A stretch of DNA of 64,000 nt from an uncultured Coprococcus sp. (GCA_934277375.1 CAKQTZ010000005.1:186001-250000), one strand, 5' to 3'; positions 34,066-42,965 are shown, counted from the stretch's first letter. The notes: a model not told the origin generated them from the letters alone. Program-made: numbers and translations.

Positions 34066-35472
34066 ATGGGTGGATTTTTTGGAGTAGCGGCAAAAGATGA
34101 CTGTGTGTTTGATCTGTTCTTTGGAATAGACTATCATTCACATCTTGGAACAAGGCGCGGAGGCATGACAGTGTATGGAGATAAGGGATTTGACAGATCC
34201 ATACACAATATCGAGAATGCTCCATTCAGAACAAAGTTCGACAAAGATATGCAGAAGATGAAGGGCTATTATGGAATTGGATGTATATCCGATTATGAGC
34301 CACAGCCACTCATAGTGCGTTCTCATCACGGAACATATGCCCTGACAACTGTCAGCAAGATCAACAATGTTGACGAGATATCCAAGGAGATATTTGATCA
34401 GGGACATTCACATTTCCTTGAGATGAGCGGAGGGGATATCAACAGCACAGAGCTGGTGGCAGCCCTTATCAACCAGAAGGATAATCTGATAGATGGAATA
34501 AGATATGCGCTGGAGAAGATAGACGGTTCTCTGTCACTCCTGCTCATGAACCAGAATGGAATATATGCAGCCAGGGATATGCATGGAAGAACTCCTGTGG
34601 TTATAGGCAAGAAGGATGGTGCATTCTGTGCGTCATTTGAGAACTTTGCCTACAAGAACCTTGGCTATCATGACTATAAAGAACTCGGTCCTGGTGAGGT
34701 TGTCGTACTCACTCCGTCCAACTGCGTGACGCTTGTGCAGCCGGGTAAGGACATGAAGATATGTACATTCCTGTGGGTATACTATGGTTACCCTGCAAGT
34801 TCATACGAGGGTATGAGTGTAGAGCAGATGAGATACAACTGCGGAGCCAGCATGGCAAAGAGAGATAACGTCAAGCCGGATATCGTAGCCGGAGTTCCGG
34901 ATTCAGGAACAGCGCATGCAGTCGGCTATGCCAATGAATCAGGAATACCTTTCTCAAGACCATTCATCAAGTACACACCGACATGGCCACGTTCGTTTAT
35001 GCCGACCATACAGAGCCAGCGTAATCTCATAGCCAAGATGAAGCTTCTGGCAGTTGAGGATCTTATCAAGGACAAGAGCCTTCTGCTCATAGACGATTCT
35101 ATCGTGCGTGGAACACAGCTCAGAGAGACAACTGAGTATCTGTTTGACAGTGGAGCCAAGGAGGTACACATCAGACCAGCGTGTCCACCACTTGTATACG
35201 GATGCAAATACCTGAACTTCTCAAGATCATCATCAGAGATGGATCTGATAACAAGAAGAGTTATCGAGAGACTTGAGAATGGAAATGTGACAGATGAGGT
35301 ACTTCAGGAGTACACAGATCCTGATTCAGAGAAGTACGAAAAGATGGTTGACGAGATCTGCAAGGAACTGCATTTCACATCACTCAGATTCAACAGACTT
35401 GATGATATGCTTGAGGCGTGCGGAGTTGAGAAGTGCAAGCTTTGTACATACTGCTGGGATGGCAAGGAGTAA
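34066..35472 (+). CDS. PurF-like amidophosphoribosyltransferase homologue lacking the N-terminal catalytic Cys
   Basis: 468 residues. An N-terminal Ntn-glutaminase-like domain is followed by a phosphoribosyltransferase domain with the PRPP loop LLLIDDSIVRGTQLRET (about 344-360). In true PurF the processed N-terminus is Cys, the glutamine nucleophile. Here the protein begins MGGFFGVAAKDDC, with Gly at that position, so glutamine hydrolysis is probably lost. C-terminal cysteines (CGVEKCKLCTYC) resemble the Fe-S ligands of Bacillus PurF. ATG 34066 follows AGGAGG; the upstream extension offers no Cys alternative. It sits next to a rhodanese-TtcA fusion. Its role in purine synthesis is doubtful. 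Confidence 0.85.
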   Translation: MGGFFGVAAKDDCVFDLFFGIDYHSHLGTRRGGMTVYGDKGFDRSIHNIENAPFRTKFDKDMQKMKGYYGIGCISDYEPQPLIVRSHHGTYALTTVSKINNVDEISKEIFDQGHSHFLEMSGGDINSTELVAALINQKDNLIDGIRYALEKIDGSLSLLLMNQNGIYAARDMHGRTPVVIGKKDGAFCASFENFAYKNLGYHDYKELGPGEVVVLTPSNCVTLVQPGKDMKICTFLWVYYGYPASSYEGMSVEQMRYNCGASMAKRDNVKPDIVAGVPDSGTAHAVGYANESGIPFSRPFIKYTPTWPRSFMPTIQSQRNLIAKMKLLAVEDLIKDKSLLLIDDSIVRGTQLRETTEYLFDSGAKEVHIRPACPPLVYGCKYLNFSRSSSEMDLITRRVIERLENGNVTDEVLQEYTDPDSEKYEKMVDEICKELHFTSLRFNRLDDMLEACGVEKCKLCTYCWDGKE

Positions 35473-35561
35473 GCTGCGGATGACGGCGATGCCATATGCG
35501 GCAGACAGTATCATATATAAAATAATCTATTTGTATTAGCAAGAAAAATGGTGACAGGGAT

Positions 35562-36770
35562 ATGGCATTAGAAAATTCAAGAGAAATCACAATAGAAGAT
35601 ATACAGGAACTGGATAAGGATTCGTATCTGATGGTTGACATCAGGGATGAAGTTGAGATATCCCACGGAGCTATCCCGGGTGCAATGGCAGTTCCTGCGG
35701 ACAGTCTGATGCCGGATCATCTGGCAGAGACCGCAGGTGAACTGTTTCCTGCAGAGGAATATATGCCCAGGGATAATTCAAAAGGGAAGAAACTCATCAT
35801 TTGTTGTACCCATGGAACCAACAGTATTCCTCTTGCAGACAGTCTCACAGAGATGGGATATGATGCAGTGAGCCTTAAAGGAGGCTATATATCATGGCTG
35901 CTCTACACCATGGGCAAGCAGGAACAGACTGACATATGTGCCGATGTGGAGAAGAGCCTCCGCAAGAAGTTCCACAAGAAGATATGGTGTAACTTCACAA
36001 AGGCAATCAACAGGTACGAACTGGTGAAAGAGGGCGACAGGATTGCCGTATGTATATCGGGCGGTAAGGATTCTTTTCTCATGGCGAAGTGTTTTCAGGA
36101 GCTGAAAAGACACAATAAGTTCCCGTTTGAACTCAAGTTCATAGTCATGGATCCGGGTTACAGCCCGGCAAACCGCAAGGTCATAGAGGACAATGCCAGG
36201 ATGCTGAACATTCCTATCCAGATATTTGAGTCGGATATATTTGATTCAGTGTATAACGTAGAGAAGTCGCCGTGCTACCTCTGTGCCAGGATGAGAAGAG
36301 GCCATCTGTACAGCTATGCCAAAGAGCTGGGATGTAACAAGATAGCTCTCGGACATCACTATGACGATGTCATAGAGACTATACTCATGGGTATGCTTTA
36401 CGGAGCGCAGATGCAGACTATGATGCCGAAGCTCCACAGCACCAACTTTGAGGGCATGGAGCTCATCAGACCTCTCTATATGGTGAGGGAGGACGACATC
36501 AAAGCGTGGAGAGATTACAATGAGCTTCATTTTATACAGTGTGCATGTAAGTTCACGGACACATGTACCACCTGCAACAATGAGGAGACAAAGTCCAAGC
36601 GTCAGGAGATCAAGCAGCTTATAGCAACGCTCAAGAAGACGAATCCGTTTGTGGAGGGCAATATATTCAAGAGTGTGGAGAATGTCAATATCGATACCCT
36701 TATAGAGTACAAGCAGGGAGGCGTGAGACACAGCTTCCTTGATACTTACGATGAAAAAACGGTAAGATAG
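35562..36770 (+). CDS. Rhodanese domain fused to a TtcA-like PP-loop ATPase
   Basis: 402 residues. Residues about 8-125 form a rhodanese domain: MVDIRDEVEISHGAIPGA and an active-site loop CTHGTNS of the CxxGxxS type. Residues about 130-400 resemble TtcA: PP-loop ISGGKDSFLMAK, CYLCARMRRG, ALGHHYDDVIET and later Cys in QCACKFTDTCTTC. TtcA thiolates cytidine 32 of tRNA using an Fe-S cluster. The rhodanese could deliver sulfur to the ATPase domain. Adjacent to the PurF-like gene (89-nt gap), possibly cotranscribed. The target is inference. Confidence 0.85.
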   Translation: MALENSREITIEDIQELDKDSYLMVDIRDEVEISHGAIPGAMAVPADSLMPDHLAETAGELFPAEEYMPRDNSKGKKLIICCTHGTNSIPLADSLTEMGYDAVSLKGGYISWLLYTMGKQEQTDICADVEKSLRKKFHKKIWCNFTKAINRYELVKEGDRIAVCISGGKDSFLMAKCFQELKRHNKFPFELKFIVMDPGYSPANRKVIEDNARMLNIPIQIFESDIFDSVYNVEKSPCYLCARMRRGHLYSYAKELGCNKIALGHHYDDVIETILMGMLYGAQMQTMMPKLHSTNFEGMELIRPLYMVREDDIKAWRDYNELHFIQCACKFTDTCTTCNNEETKSKRQEIKQLIATLKKTNPFVEGNIFKSVENVNIDTLIEYKQGGVRHSFLDTYDEKTVR

Positions 36771-36802
36771 AATAGGCAGCAGATATTTAGTTATGTAAAA
36801 AA

Positions 36803-36853
36803 GGATTATATCGGATCATGCATAGATTTGTGATTGGATATAGTCCATTTTTT
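36803..36853 (+). terminator. Terminator after the rhodanese-TtcA gene
   Basis: GGATTATATC pairs with GGATATAGTCC through one wobble; the loop is about 23 nt and ATTTTTTT follows. Confidence 0.75.
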
Positions 36854-36883
36854 ATGTTTAAAATAAGAATTTTATTTTATGTG

Positions 36884-36912
36884 TTGACATATAATTAAAT
36901 ATATGTTTAAAT
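36884..36912 (+). promoter_or_regulatory. Promoter of the metal-export genes with possible ArsR site
   Basis: TTGACA (36884-36889), 17-nt spacer, TTAAAT (36907-36912). The spacer and -10 region (ATATATGTTTAAATGTTCAT) is AT-rich and partly palindromic, like ArsR/SmtB operators. The ArsR protein encoded at 39355 is the obvious candidate ligand; the site is inferred. Confidence 0.5.
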
Positions 36913-37025
36913 GTTCATAGATTCAACGAGAATAATGAAATCCTTGTGAAAGAGTTAGATGAAAATGATAGCTTACTAATTTTCAGAAATGAATAAGAAA
37001 ATATTATGAAAAGGAGACTACTACT

Positions 37026-37241
37026 ATGAAGAAGTACAAGATCGAAGTTGATTGTGCAAACTGCGCAGCAAAGATGGAGGATGCAACAAAGAAGGTTGCA
37101 GGTGTTAAGGATGCAGCCGTGGCATTCATGGCTCAGAAGATGAGTGTTGAGTTTGAGGATGGAGCAGACGAGGCAGAGGTTATGAAGAACGTTCTTAAGG
37201 CATGTAAGAAGGTAGAGCCTGACTGTGAGATATTCATGTAA
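37026..37241 (+). CDS. Small heavy-metal-associated (HMA) domain protein
   Basis: 71 residues, one ferredoxin-like HMA domain. The metal-binding CxxC is in DCANCAAKME (Cys10 and Cys13), followed by GVKDAAVAF. It resembles CopZ-like chaperones but may serve the zinc/cadmium pump encoded next, which lacks its own N-terminal HMA domain. A late Cys in EPDCEIF is an extra possible ligand. RBS is AAGGAGA. Confidence 0.9.
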   Translation: MKKYKIEVDCANCAAKMEDATKKVAGVKDAAVAFMAQKMSVEFEDGADEAEVMKNVLKACKKVEPDCEIFM

Positions 37242-37269
37242 TCACAATCCGTCATGTGTCAGGGTATTG

Positions 37270-37313
37270 CAAAGCAGGTTTTGAAATGTATCAGCATTCC
37301 GATTCCTGCTTTG
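37270..37313 (+). other. Inverted repeat between HMA and P-type ATPase genes
   Basis: CAAAGCAGG and CCTGCTTTG form a perfect 9-bp stem with a 26-nt loop. No T run follows. It may set the ratio of the small protein to the pump. Confidence 0.5.
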
Positions 37314-37364
37314 TCTCATATAAGATATATGAAGAATATGCATTATATCAGACAGGAGGATGTT

Positions 37365-39278
37365 ATGACAAAGAAACAGAAAAAGGTCCTTATAAGAATC
37401 ATAGTATCGGCGGTTCTTCTCGTTGCCATGGCTGTCACGTTTACGGTGCTTGGCAAGACTGGAATGGTGGATCTTGAGAATCCGTCGGTTATGTGGAGAT
37501 GCATAGAGATAGTGGCTTACCTGATCCCGTATCTCATCATCGGTTACGATATACTTAAAAAGGCATTTCTCGGAATCATACATGGAGAGGTATTTGACGA
37601 GAATTTCCTTATGGCTATAGCTACGGTTGGCGCCATGGTGCTCGGTGAGTACAAGGAGGCATCAGCGGTTATGCTGTTCTACCAGATAGGTGAGCTGTTC
37701 CAGAGCTATGCGGTGGGCAAGAGCAGAAAGAACATCACAGCACTTATGGATATCCGCCCTGATTACGCGAACATAGAGAAGGACGGCAAGCTGGAGCAGG
37801 TAGATCCTGACGACGTTCAGATCGGAACAGTCATAGTTGTACAGCCGGGCGAGAAAGTGCCTATCGATGGAAAGGTAGTTGAGGGGGCATCTTCGCTCAA
37901 CACAAGTGCCCTCACAGGAGAGAGTGTCCCTAGAGAGGTTCATGTGGGTGATGAGATCATCAGTGGATGCGTCAACCTCAACGGACTTATAAAGATCGAG
38001 ACAACCAAGGAGTTTGGAGAGTCAACTGTATCAAAGATACTTGATCTCGTCGAGAACTCAAGCATGAAGAAGTCCAGATCAGAGAACTTCATCACGAGAT
38101 TTGCAAAGTATTACACGCCGGCTGTATGTATAGCAGCACTTGCACTTGCAGTTCTGCCGCCGGTGATCAATCTTATCATGGGCAATCCTGCTGCGTGGTC
38201 GAAGTGGATCATCAGGGCTCTGACAACACTTGTTATCAGCTGCCCATGTGCACTGGTAATATCCATACCACTGAGTTTCTTCGGTGGAATCGGAGGAGCA
38301 TCGGCAAAGGGTATCCTTGTAAAAGGCTCCAACTACCTTGAGGCGCTTTCATATACGAAATACGTTGTGTGCGACAAGACAGGAACACTGACAAAGGGTG
38401 TGTTCCAGGTTACAGAGATACATCCGGTTTCTGGTATGAGCGAGGCTGATCTGCTTGAGAAGGCAGCATTTGTCGAGAGCTATTCCAACCATCCTATCAG
38501 CAAGAGTCTGAAGGAGGCGTACGGCAAGGAGATCGACAACAACAGAGTAACGGATGCCAGGGAGATCAGCGGACACGGTGTGTCAGCAGTCGTGGATGGA
38601 CATGAGGTCGCAGCGGGAAATGTCAAACTCATGAAGAAGATGAACATAGAGGCAGCGGTTCCTGCATCGGTTGGAACAGAGATACACGTGGCAGTGGATG
38701 GCAGATATGCCGGCTACATCCTGATATCTGATGTTGTAAAGCCAAATGCAAAGGAGGCTATACGTGGTCTCAAGGCTGCAGGCGTGGAGAAGATTGTCAT
38801 GCTTACTGGAGATGCCAGGAAGGTTGCTGACGCAGTGGGAAGAGAGCTTGGCGTTGATGAGGTCAGAAGTGAACTTCTACCGGGTGATAAGGTCGATGAG
38901 GTTGAGAAGCTCATAGCAGCCAAGGGCGAAAAAGAAAAACTTGCATTTGTGGGGGATGGAATAAATGACGCCCCTGTACTTTCAAGAGCAGATATAGGAA
39001 TTGCGATGGGAGCACTTGGTTCGGATGCAGCTATAGAGGCAGCTGATATAGTCCTCATGGATGACGATCCGGCAAAGATAGCCACAGCCATGAAGATATC
39101 CAAGAAGACACTCAGGATAGTTCATCAGAATATCGTGTTTGCACTTGTGATCAAGTTTGCGTGCCTTGCACTTGGAGCAGTTGGATTTGTCAATATGTGG
39201 TGGGCAATATTTGCTGATGTTGGAGTTATGATCCTTGCGGTGTTAAATGCAACAAGAGCACTTAGTTTCAAAGAGTGA
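37365..39278 (+). CDS. Heavy-metal-translocating P-type ATPase (Zn/Cd/Pb type)
   Basis: 637 residues. The membrane metal site is CPCALV; the phosphorylation site is DKTGTLTKG; HPIS is the HP motif of the nucleotide domain; GDGINDAPVLSRADIG is the hinge. An actuator TGES motif lies in ALTGESVPRE. It pumps divalent metals out of the cytosol. The usual N-terminal HMA domain is missing, but one is encoded separately just upstream. ATG 37365 follows CAGGAGG; an upstream in-frame extension is unconserved. Confidence 0.94.
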   Translation: MTKKQKKVLIRIIVSAVLLVAMAVTFTVLGKTGMVDLENPSVMWRCIEIVAYLIPYLIIGYDILKKAFLGIIHGEVFDENFLMAIATVGAMVLGEYKEASAVMLFYQIGELFQSYAVGKSRKNITALMDIRPDYANIEKDGKLEQVDPDDVQIGTVIVVQPGEKVPIDGKVVEGASSLNTSALTGESVPREVHVGDEIISGCVNLNGLIKIETTKEFGESTVSKILDLVENSSMKKSRSENFITRFAKYYTPAVCIAALALAVLPPVINLIMGNPAAWSKWIIRALTTLVISCPCALVISIPLSFFGGIGGASAKGILVKGSNYLEALSYTKYVVCDKTGTLTKGVFQVTEIHPVSGMSEADLLEKAAFVESYSNHPISKSLKEAYGKEIDNNRVTDAREISGHGVSAVVDGHEVAAGNVKLMKKMNIEAAVPASVGTEIHVAVDGRYAGYILISDVVKPNAKEAIRGLKAAGVEKIVMLTGDARKVADAVGRELGVDEVRSELLPGDKVDEVEKLIAAKGEKEKLAFVGDGINDAPVLSRADIGIAMGALGSDAAIEAADIVLMDDDPAKIATAMKISKKTLRIVHQNIVFALVIKFACLALGAVGFVNMWWAIFADVGVMILAVLNATRALSFKE

Positions 39279-39354
39279 TACGGAATAGAAATGATGAATA
39301 CCTGAGAGAAAAACAGCAGATTTTGGATTTTATAATGAAAGATGAGGAATATAT

Positions 39355-39720
39355 ATGGGAGAAATACATCTGCCTCATTGTCACTGTGACAATGAGAACA
39401 AAATCATAAATTGCATGCCGTCTGCTGATGACTGCAGCGGTATGGCAGATATATTCAAGCAGCTCAGCGATGGCACAAGGCTCAGGATACTCTGGATGCT
39501 GTGCCACTTGGAGGAATGTGTCAGCAATATAGCGGCGGCCATGGAGATGAGTGATCCGGCCGTATCGCACCACCTGAAGCAGCTCAAGGGCAGCGGCCTT
39601 ATAGTGAGCCGCAGAGAGGGCAAGGAGGTATATTACAAGCTGGCAGATACGGAGACCGCCAGACTTGTCCACAAGGTATGTGAGGAGATGTTCCAGATAA
39701 CATGTCCGCTTGAACAATAG
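39355..39720 (+). CDS. ArsR/SmtB-family metal-responsive repressor
   Basis: 121 residues. The winged helix region includes IFKQLSDGTRLRILWMLCHL, the metal-box-like EECVSNIAAAM and the recognition helix SDPAVSHHLKQLKGSGL. The N-terminus has His and Cys (HLPHCHCDNE), like CadC-type sensors of Cd/Pb/Zn. It probably represses the HMA and pump genes from the site near 36890. It is the third gene of the unit, before a terminator. Confidence 0.92.
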   Translation: MGEIHLPHCHCDNENKIINCMPSADDCSGMADIFKQLSDGTRLRILWMLCHLEECVSNIAAAMEMSDPAVSHHLKQLKGSGLIVSRREGKEVYYKLADTETARLVHKVCEEMFQITCPLEQ

Positions 39721-39737
39721 AATAATATGACGGATAG

Positions 39738-39780
39738 ATCCCCGCCGGTACTGAACAGATCAGTGTCGGCGGGGATTTTT
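39738..39780 (+). terminator. Strong terminator after the ArsR-family gene
   Basis: ATCCCCGCCG/CGGCGGGGAT continues through ACTGA/TCAGT with two wobbles, then TTTTT. Confidence 0.92.
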
Positions 39781-39830
39781 GTGTGGAAATAAAAAAATAT
39801 ATAGTCATATATAGCAAAATAAAATAACAG

Positions 39831-39950
39831 TTGACATGCGTCTGTACATAGTGTATATATAACATATAAACAGTTGATGTATCAAGTTTTCTGTGAAAAC
39901 TTGATATGCAGCGCCAGCCCTTGCCGAAGGCACTTATTAATGGGCTGGTG
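39831..39950 (+). promoter_or_regulatory. Promoter and two-hairpin leader of the GntR-ABC operon
   Basis: TTGACA (39831-39836), 17-nt spacer, TATATA (39854-39859). The leader holds ATCAAGTTTTC/GAAAACTTGAT (39881-39905, 3-nt loop) and GCCAGCCC/GGGCTGGT (39912-39950). The AT-rich, partly symmetrical region around the -10 box could bind the GntR-family protein. Confidence 0.6.
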
Positions 39951-39974
39951 TTCAAAGTTGAGGGAGGTATGTAT

Positions 39975-40346
39975 ATGAGGCTTTCTCAGAATTCAGGGGT
40001 GCCTATATATCAGCAGATAGCGGACAGTTTCAAGTCGGACATATTGGCTGGCAAGTATGCCCAGGGTGAGTATCTGCCGTCTATAAGAGGGCTGGCGCGG
40101 GATCTGAAGATAAGTGTTATCACAACCATGAAAGCATATGAGCTGCTAGAGCAGGAAGGGCTGGTCACGGCTGAACAGGGCAAGGGTTTTTATGTGAATG
40201 CACAGGACAGTGAGATGCTGATAGAGCAGCATCTTCGAAAGGTCGAGGCATCTCTGACGGAGGCCATAGCTGCGGCACGTATTGCGGGTTTGTCGGACGA
40301 TGAATTAAAGAATATGCTTGATGCCCTGCTTATGGTACAGGACTGA
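39975..40346 (+). CDS. GntR-family regulator, YtrA type
   Basis: 123 residues. The winged helix reads PIYQQIADSFKSDILAGKY, GEYLPSIRGLARDLKISVIT and AYELLEQEGLVTAEQGKGFYV. The short C-terminal tail of about 50 residues is the YtrA-subfamily dimerisation region. It is the first gene of an operon with an ABC ATPase and two membrane proteins, so it likely controls that transporter. Start 39975 is favoured by GGGAGG 7 nt upstream over ATG 39969. Confidence 0.92.
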   Translation: MRLSQNSGVPIYQQIADSFKSDILAGKYAQGEYLPSIRGLARDLKISVITTMKAYELLEQEGLVTAEQGKGFYVNAQDSEMLIEQHLRKVEASLTEAIAAARIAGLSDDELKNMLDALLMVQD

Positions 40347-40353
40347 CGATCTG

Positions 40354-40446
40354 ACAGGCAGGGAACAAAGCAGGCAGGGAACAAAGCAGGCAGAGAACAT
40401 AGCAGACAGAGAACAAAGAGGACAGAGAACAAAGCAGACAGACAAT
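40354..40446 (+). repeat. Tandem 16-bp repeat between the GntR and ABC genes
   Basis: About 5.5 units of a 16-bp purine-rich motif of the type GCAGGGAACAAAGCAG, with progressive substitutions. It fills the intergenic space and has no spacers, so it is not a CRISPR array. Copy number may vary between strains. Confidence 0.85.
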
Positions 40447-40495
40447 AGGGAAAAAGAAAGACGTGAAGAGAGTTTAAGGTTTAATGGAGGATTGG

Positions 40496-41413
40496 ATGAT
40501 GAATTATGACTGCGCTGTAAAAGGGGAGAATATTTCCAAAAAGTTTAAGACATTTACACTGGATATACCTGATTTGAGGGTGCCGAAGGGGTTTGCGACA
40601 GCACTTATCGGTGAAAATGGAGCGGGAAAGACGACACTTCTCAATATGCTTTCAGGAATAAGGCTTGATTACAAAGGTGAGCTGACCTTCTTTGACAAGT
40701 ATTCATCGGAGGAGAAGGAGAGAAGGGCGGATGTAAAGAACAGGATAGGCTATACGGGAACAGGAAGATACTACCTTCCACAGTGGACTGTATCTGATGT
40801 GGAGGAGATAAGCAGTCTGCTCTTTGACAATTTTGACAGGAATGAGTTCGAAAGATATTGCCGCGAACTTGCGATATTTCCTGATTCCCCGGACGGTGTT
40901 GCTCTGAAGAAAAAGTGTTCAGCACTCTCTGATGGAACCAGAACCAAGCTGATGCTTGCCGGGGTTATGGCGAGGGATACAGACCTGCTGCTGCTCGATG
41001 AGCCGGCATCGCCTCTTGATCCTCTTATGCGAGACAAGCTGTGTCAGATGATCGGCGATTATATAAATGACGGAGCGGGGGAGAAGAGTGTATTGTTCTC
41101 AACACACAATATATCCGATATGGAGAGCATCACTGATTATGCGATCATCATGGAACATGGAAATGTGGTCGAATGCGGATTTGTGGAGGACCTGAAGGAG
41201 AAATACATACTGATAAAGGGAGATGCCCAGGATGCGGAGGCGGCATCAAAGATCCTTTATACCATGACTAAGAATCCGTATGGCTTTGAGGGAATCTGTC
41301 TTGCAGAGAATCTGGACAAGCTTGCCGGCATGAATGTGAGCAAGGAGATACCATCGCTGTTTCAGATAAGTGTTGCGGTCATGAAGAATAATACAAAAAT
41401 GGTATTAAAGTAA
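40496..41413 (+). CDS. ABC transporter ATP-binding protein, YtrB-like
   Basis: 305 residues. Walker A is GENGAGKTT, a degenerate signature is ALSDGTRTK, Walker B is LLLLDEPASPLDPL and the switch His is in FSTHNIS. The signature lacks the usual SGG, as in many YtrB-type ATPases. It pairs with the two membrane proteins downstream. Start 40496 or 40499 is favoured by ATGGAGG just upstream; ATG 40484 lies within that site. Confidence 0.9.
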   Translation: MMNYDCAVKGENISKKFKTFTLDIPDLRVPKGFATALIGENGAGKTTLLNMLSGIRLDYKGELTFFDKYSSEEKERRADVKNRIGYTGTGRYYLPQWTVSDVEEISSLLFDNFDRNEFERYCRELAIFPDSPDGVALKKKCSALSDGTRTKLMLAGVMARDTDLLLLDEPASPLDPLMRDKLCQMIGDYINDGAGEKSVLFSTHNISDMESITDYAIIMEHGNVVECGFVEDLKEKYILIKGDAQDAEAASKILYTMTKNPYGFEGICLAENLDKLAGMNVSKEIPSLFQISVAVMKNNTKMVLK

Positions 41414-41453
41414 AACTGCTTAGAGTGTTTCAGGTATTTATAGGAGCGTAATT

Positions 41454-42107
41454 ATGAGGATGATAAAGGATTACAGAGCCATTACGAACGGAAAATACCG
41501 GTTAGCGTGCAATGTTCTGATACCGGTTATACTGGGAATCATACTGGCTTTGGTCGATACAGTGGTGAGAAACGGTTATGTTACAGAGGTCATGTTTGGT
41601 TTTGGTGCCGCGTTCATGACTGCGATTGAGATTGTTGGTGATTATTGGGGATTTGGTGCAATATGTGTGAAAGGGTGCCTTGGAATGGACTATCTGAAGA
41701 CATCCACAAATGGCAAAGCCATGTTGCAGAATGCACTTATGGCAGATCTGCTTGTCCGCCCGGTGAGAATTGCGATATGTATGGCGATGGTGGCTGTGCC
41801 ATATGGAATTATGGTGGGAAATCCAGTGCGACCGCTTTGTCTGTCGGTGCTGCTCACAGCAAATCTGTCGGTGTGGGCGCTGAATGTTACAAGATATGTT
41901 CAGAATGTCCAGGTTGTGAGTGTGCTGTCCATGCTGGCATATGGAGTGTCAGGGGCTGCAGTTATATACATATCGACATCTCATAAAATGCAGAGATTTG
42001 AATGGCTGATAGTGACAGCACTGGCGGTATTGATGGTGGCTGGAATATATGTGACACGCAGACATATGTACCGTAAAGTTGAGGCATCATATCTGGATGT
42101 GGATTAA
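41454..42107 (+). CDS. ABC-2-like membrane protein 1 of the GntR operon
   Basis: 217 residues with about six hydrophobic segments (starting near 17, 40, 90, 125, 160 and 180). There is no recognisable enzymatic motif. It is likely a permease subunit partnered by the ATPase encoded before it and the second membrane protein after it. RBS is TAGGAG. Confidence 0.75.
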   Translation: MRMIKDYRAITNGKYRLACNVLIPVILGIILALVDTVVRNGYVTEVMFGFGAAFMTAIEIVGDYWGFGAICVKGCLGMDYLKTSTNGKAMLQNALMADLLVRPVRIAICMAMVAVPYGIMVGNPVRPLCLSVLLTANLSVWALNVTRYVQNVQVVSVLSMLAYGVSGAAVIYISTSHKMQRFEWLIVTALAVLMVAGIYVTRRHMYRKVEASYLDVD

Positions 42108-42199
42108 CAGATCGTTGTTCATGGCCGGAAACGGCTTAGACTATCCGCCCCGCCTGCCGGCGGGAGGAATGATATATATCAGACAAGGAGGATTAAGGG

Positions 42200-42859
42200 A
42201 TGAAAGATTTGATACTTGGTTTTAAACTTCTCAGATATGGATATAAATTAAAGACAAATGTGATGATGCTTATTTTGTTCACTGCAATAGGGTTTGTGGT
42301 CGAACTGTCATCACACGGAACTAATATTCTGGGCGGTTTCTATTTTATGCTGACTGGAATGTTTGCCTACCAGATGATAATATACATGAATGCATCGGAC
42401 TATGTGCAGTCAAGCGTGATGAAGAGAAAGCTGGAGGTGGGAATGCCTGTGATCGTCAGCACAGTTGTGTATCTTGTACTTCTCACAATACTTGTTGCGG
42501 AGAAATATATACTTATCAGAATGTACCCGGAGAATACAGAAAAGTATCAGGATACATTGTTTATGATCATATTTATATTGTTCGGAGCTATGATATTCTG
42601 TGGTGTATGTTACAAATATTTTGTGGCAAGCTTTATCGTGTTTATGTTGGTGATAATGACCTGCATGTCAACAATCAGTTCCTGGCTGTGTCACCATCAT
42701 ATATCAGAGGTTATAAGCCTTGGACTTGTAAAACTTGCTGTTCTTGGATATGCGGCCATCATTTTGGGTGGTGTTATAGAGTATTTGACCAGTTCACTTC
42801 TCTACAGAAAACAGTTGTCAGAGATCGCAATGAGCGGACTCAGCAAGAGCATGAAGTAA
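42200..42859 (+). CDS. ABC-2-like membrane protein 2 of the GntR operon
   Basis: 219 residues with about six hydrophobic segments (starting near 18, 42, 85, 118, 145 and 175). The size and layout match the preceding gene product, suggesting a heterodimeric membrane part of a YtrBCD-like exporter. RBS is AAGGAGG. It is the last gene of the operon. Confidence 0.75.
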   Translation: MKDLILGFKLLRYGYKLKTNVMMLILFTAIGFVVELSSHGTNILGGFYFMLTGMFAYQMIIYMNASDYVQSSVMKRKLEVGMPVIVSTVVYLVLLTILVAEKYILIRMYPENTEKYQDTLFMIIFILFGAMIFCGVCYKYFVASFIVFMLVIMTCMSTISSWLCHHHISEVISLGLVKLAVLGYAAIILGGVIEYLTSSLLYRKQLSEIAMSGLSKSMK

Positions 42860-42890
42860 ACGGAAATAAACTTAATAAAATAGACGGAAC

Positions 42891-42965
42891 AGAGCCGGTT
42901 GCGGATCGTGCGGGATTGCCAGAAAGCGGGATGGTGGTTACAGCAGAAGATTTGTAACCGGCTCT
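42891..42965 (+). other. Long-loop inverted repeat downstream of the GntR-ABC operon
   Basis: AGAGCCGGTT (42891-42900) and AACCGGCTCT (42956-42965) are perfect complements separated by 55 nt. The intervening sequence holds no open frame with a ribosome site. There is no T run. It could be an RNA structure closing the operon; nothing else is evident in the 287-bp gap apart from the short repeat at 43109. Confidence 0.55.

Noticed and set aside
39906..39974. Upstream in-frame ATG for the GntR-family regulator
   Set aside because: It falls within the leader hairpins, and the conserved helix-turn-helix begins only after 39975.
40354..40446. Possible CRISPR array
   Set aside because: The units are contiguous with no unique spacers, are only 16 bp and diverge progressively; no cas genes are present.
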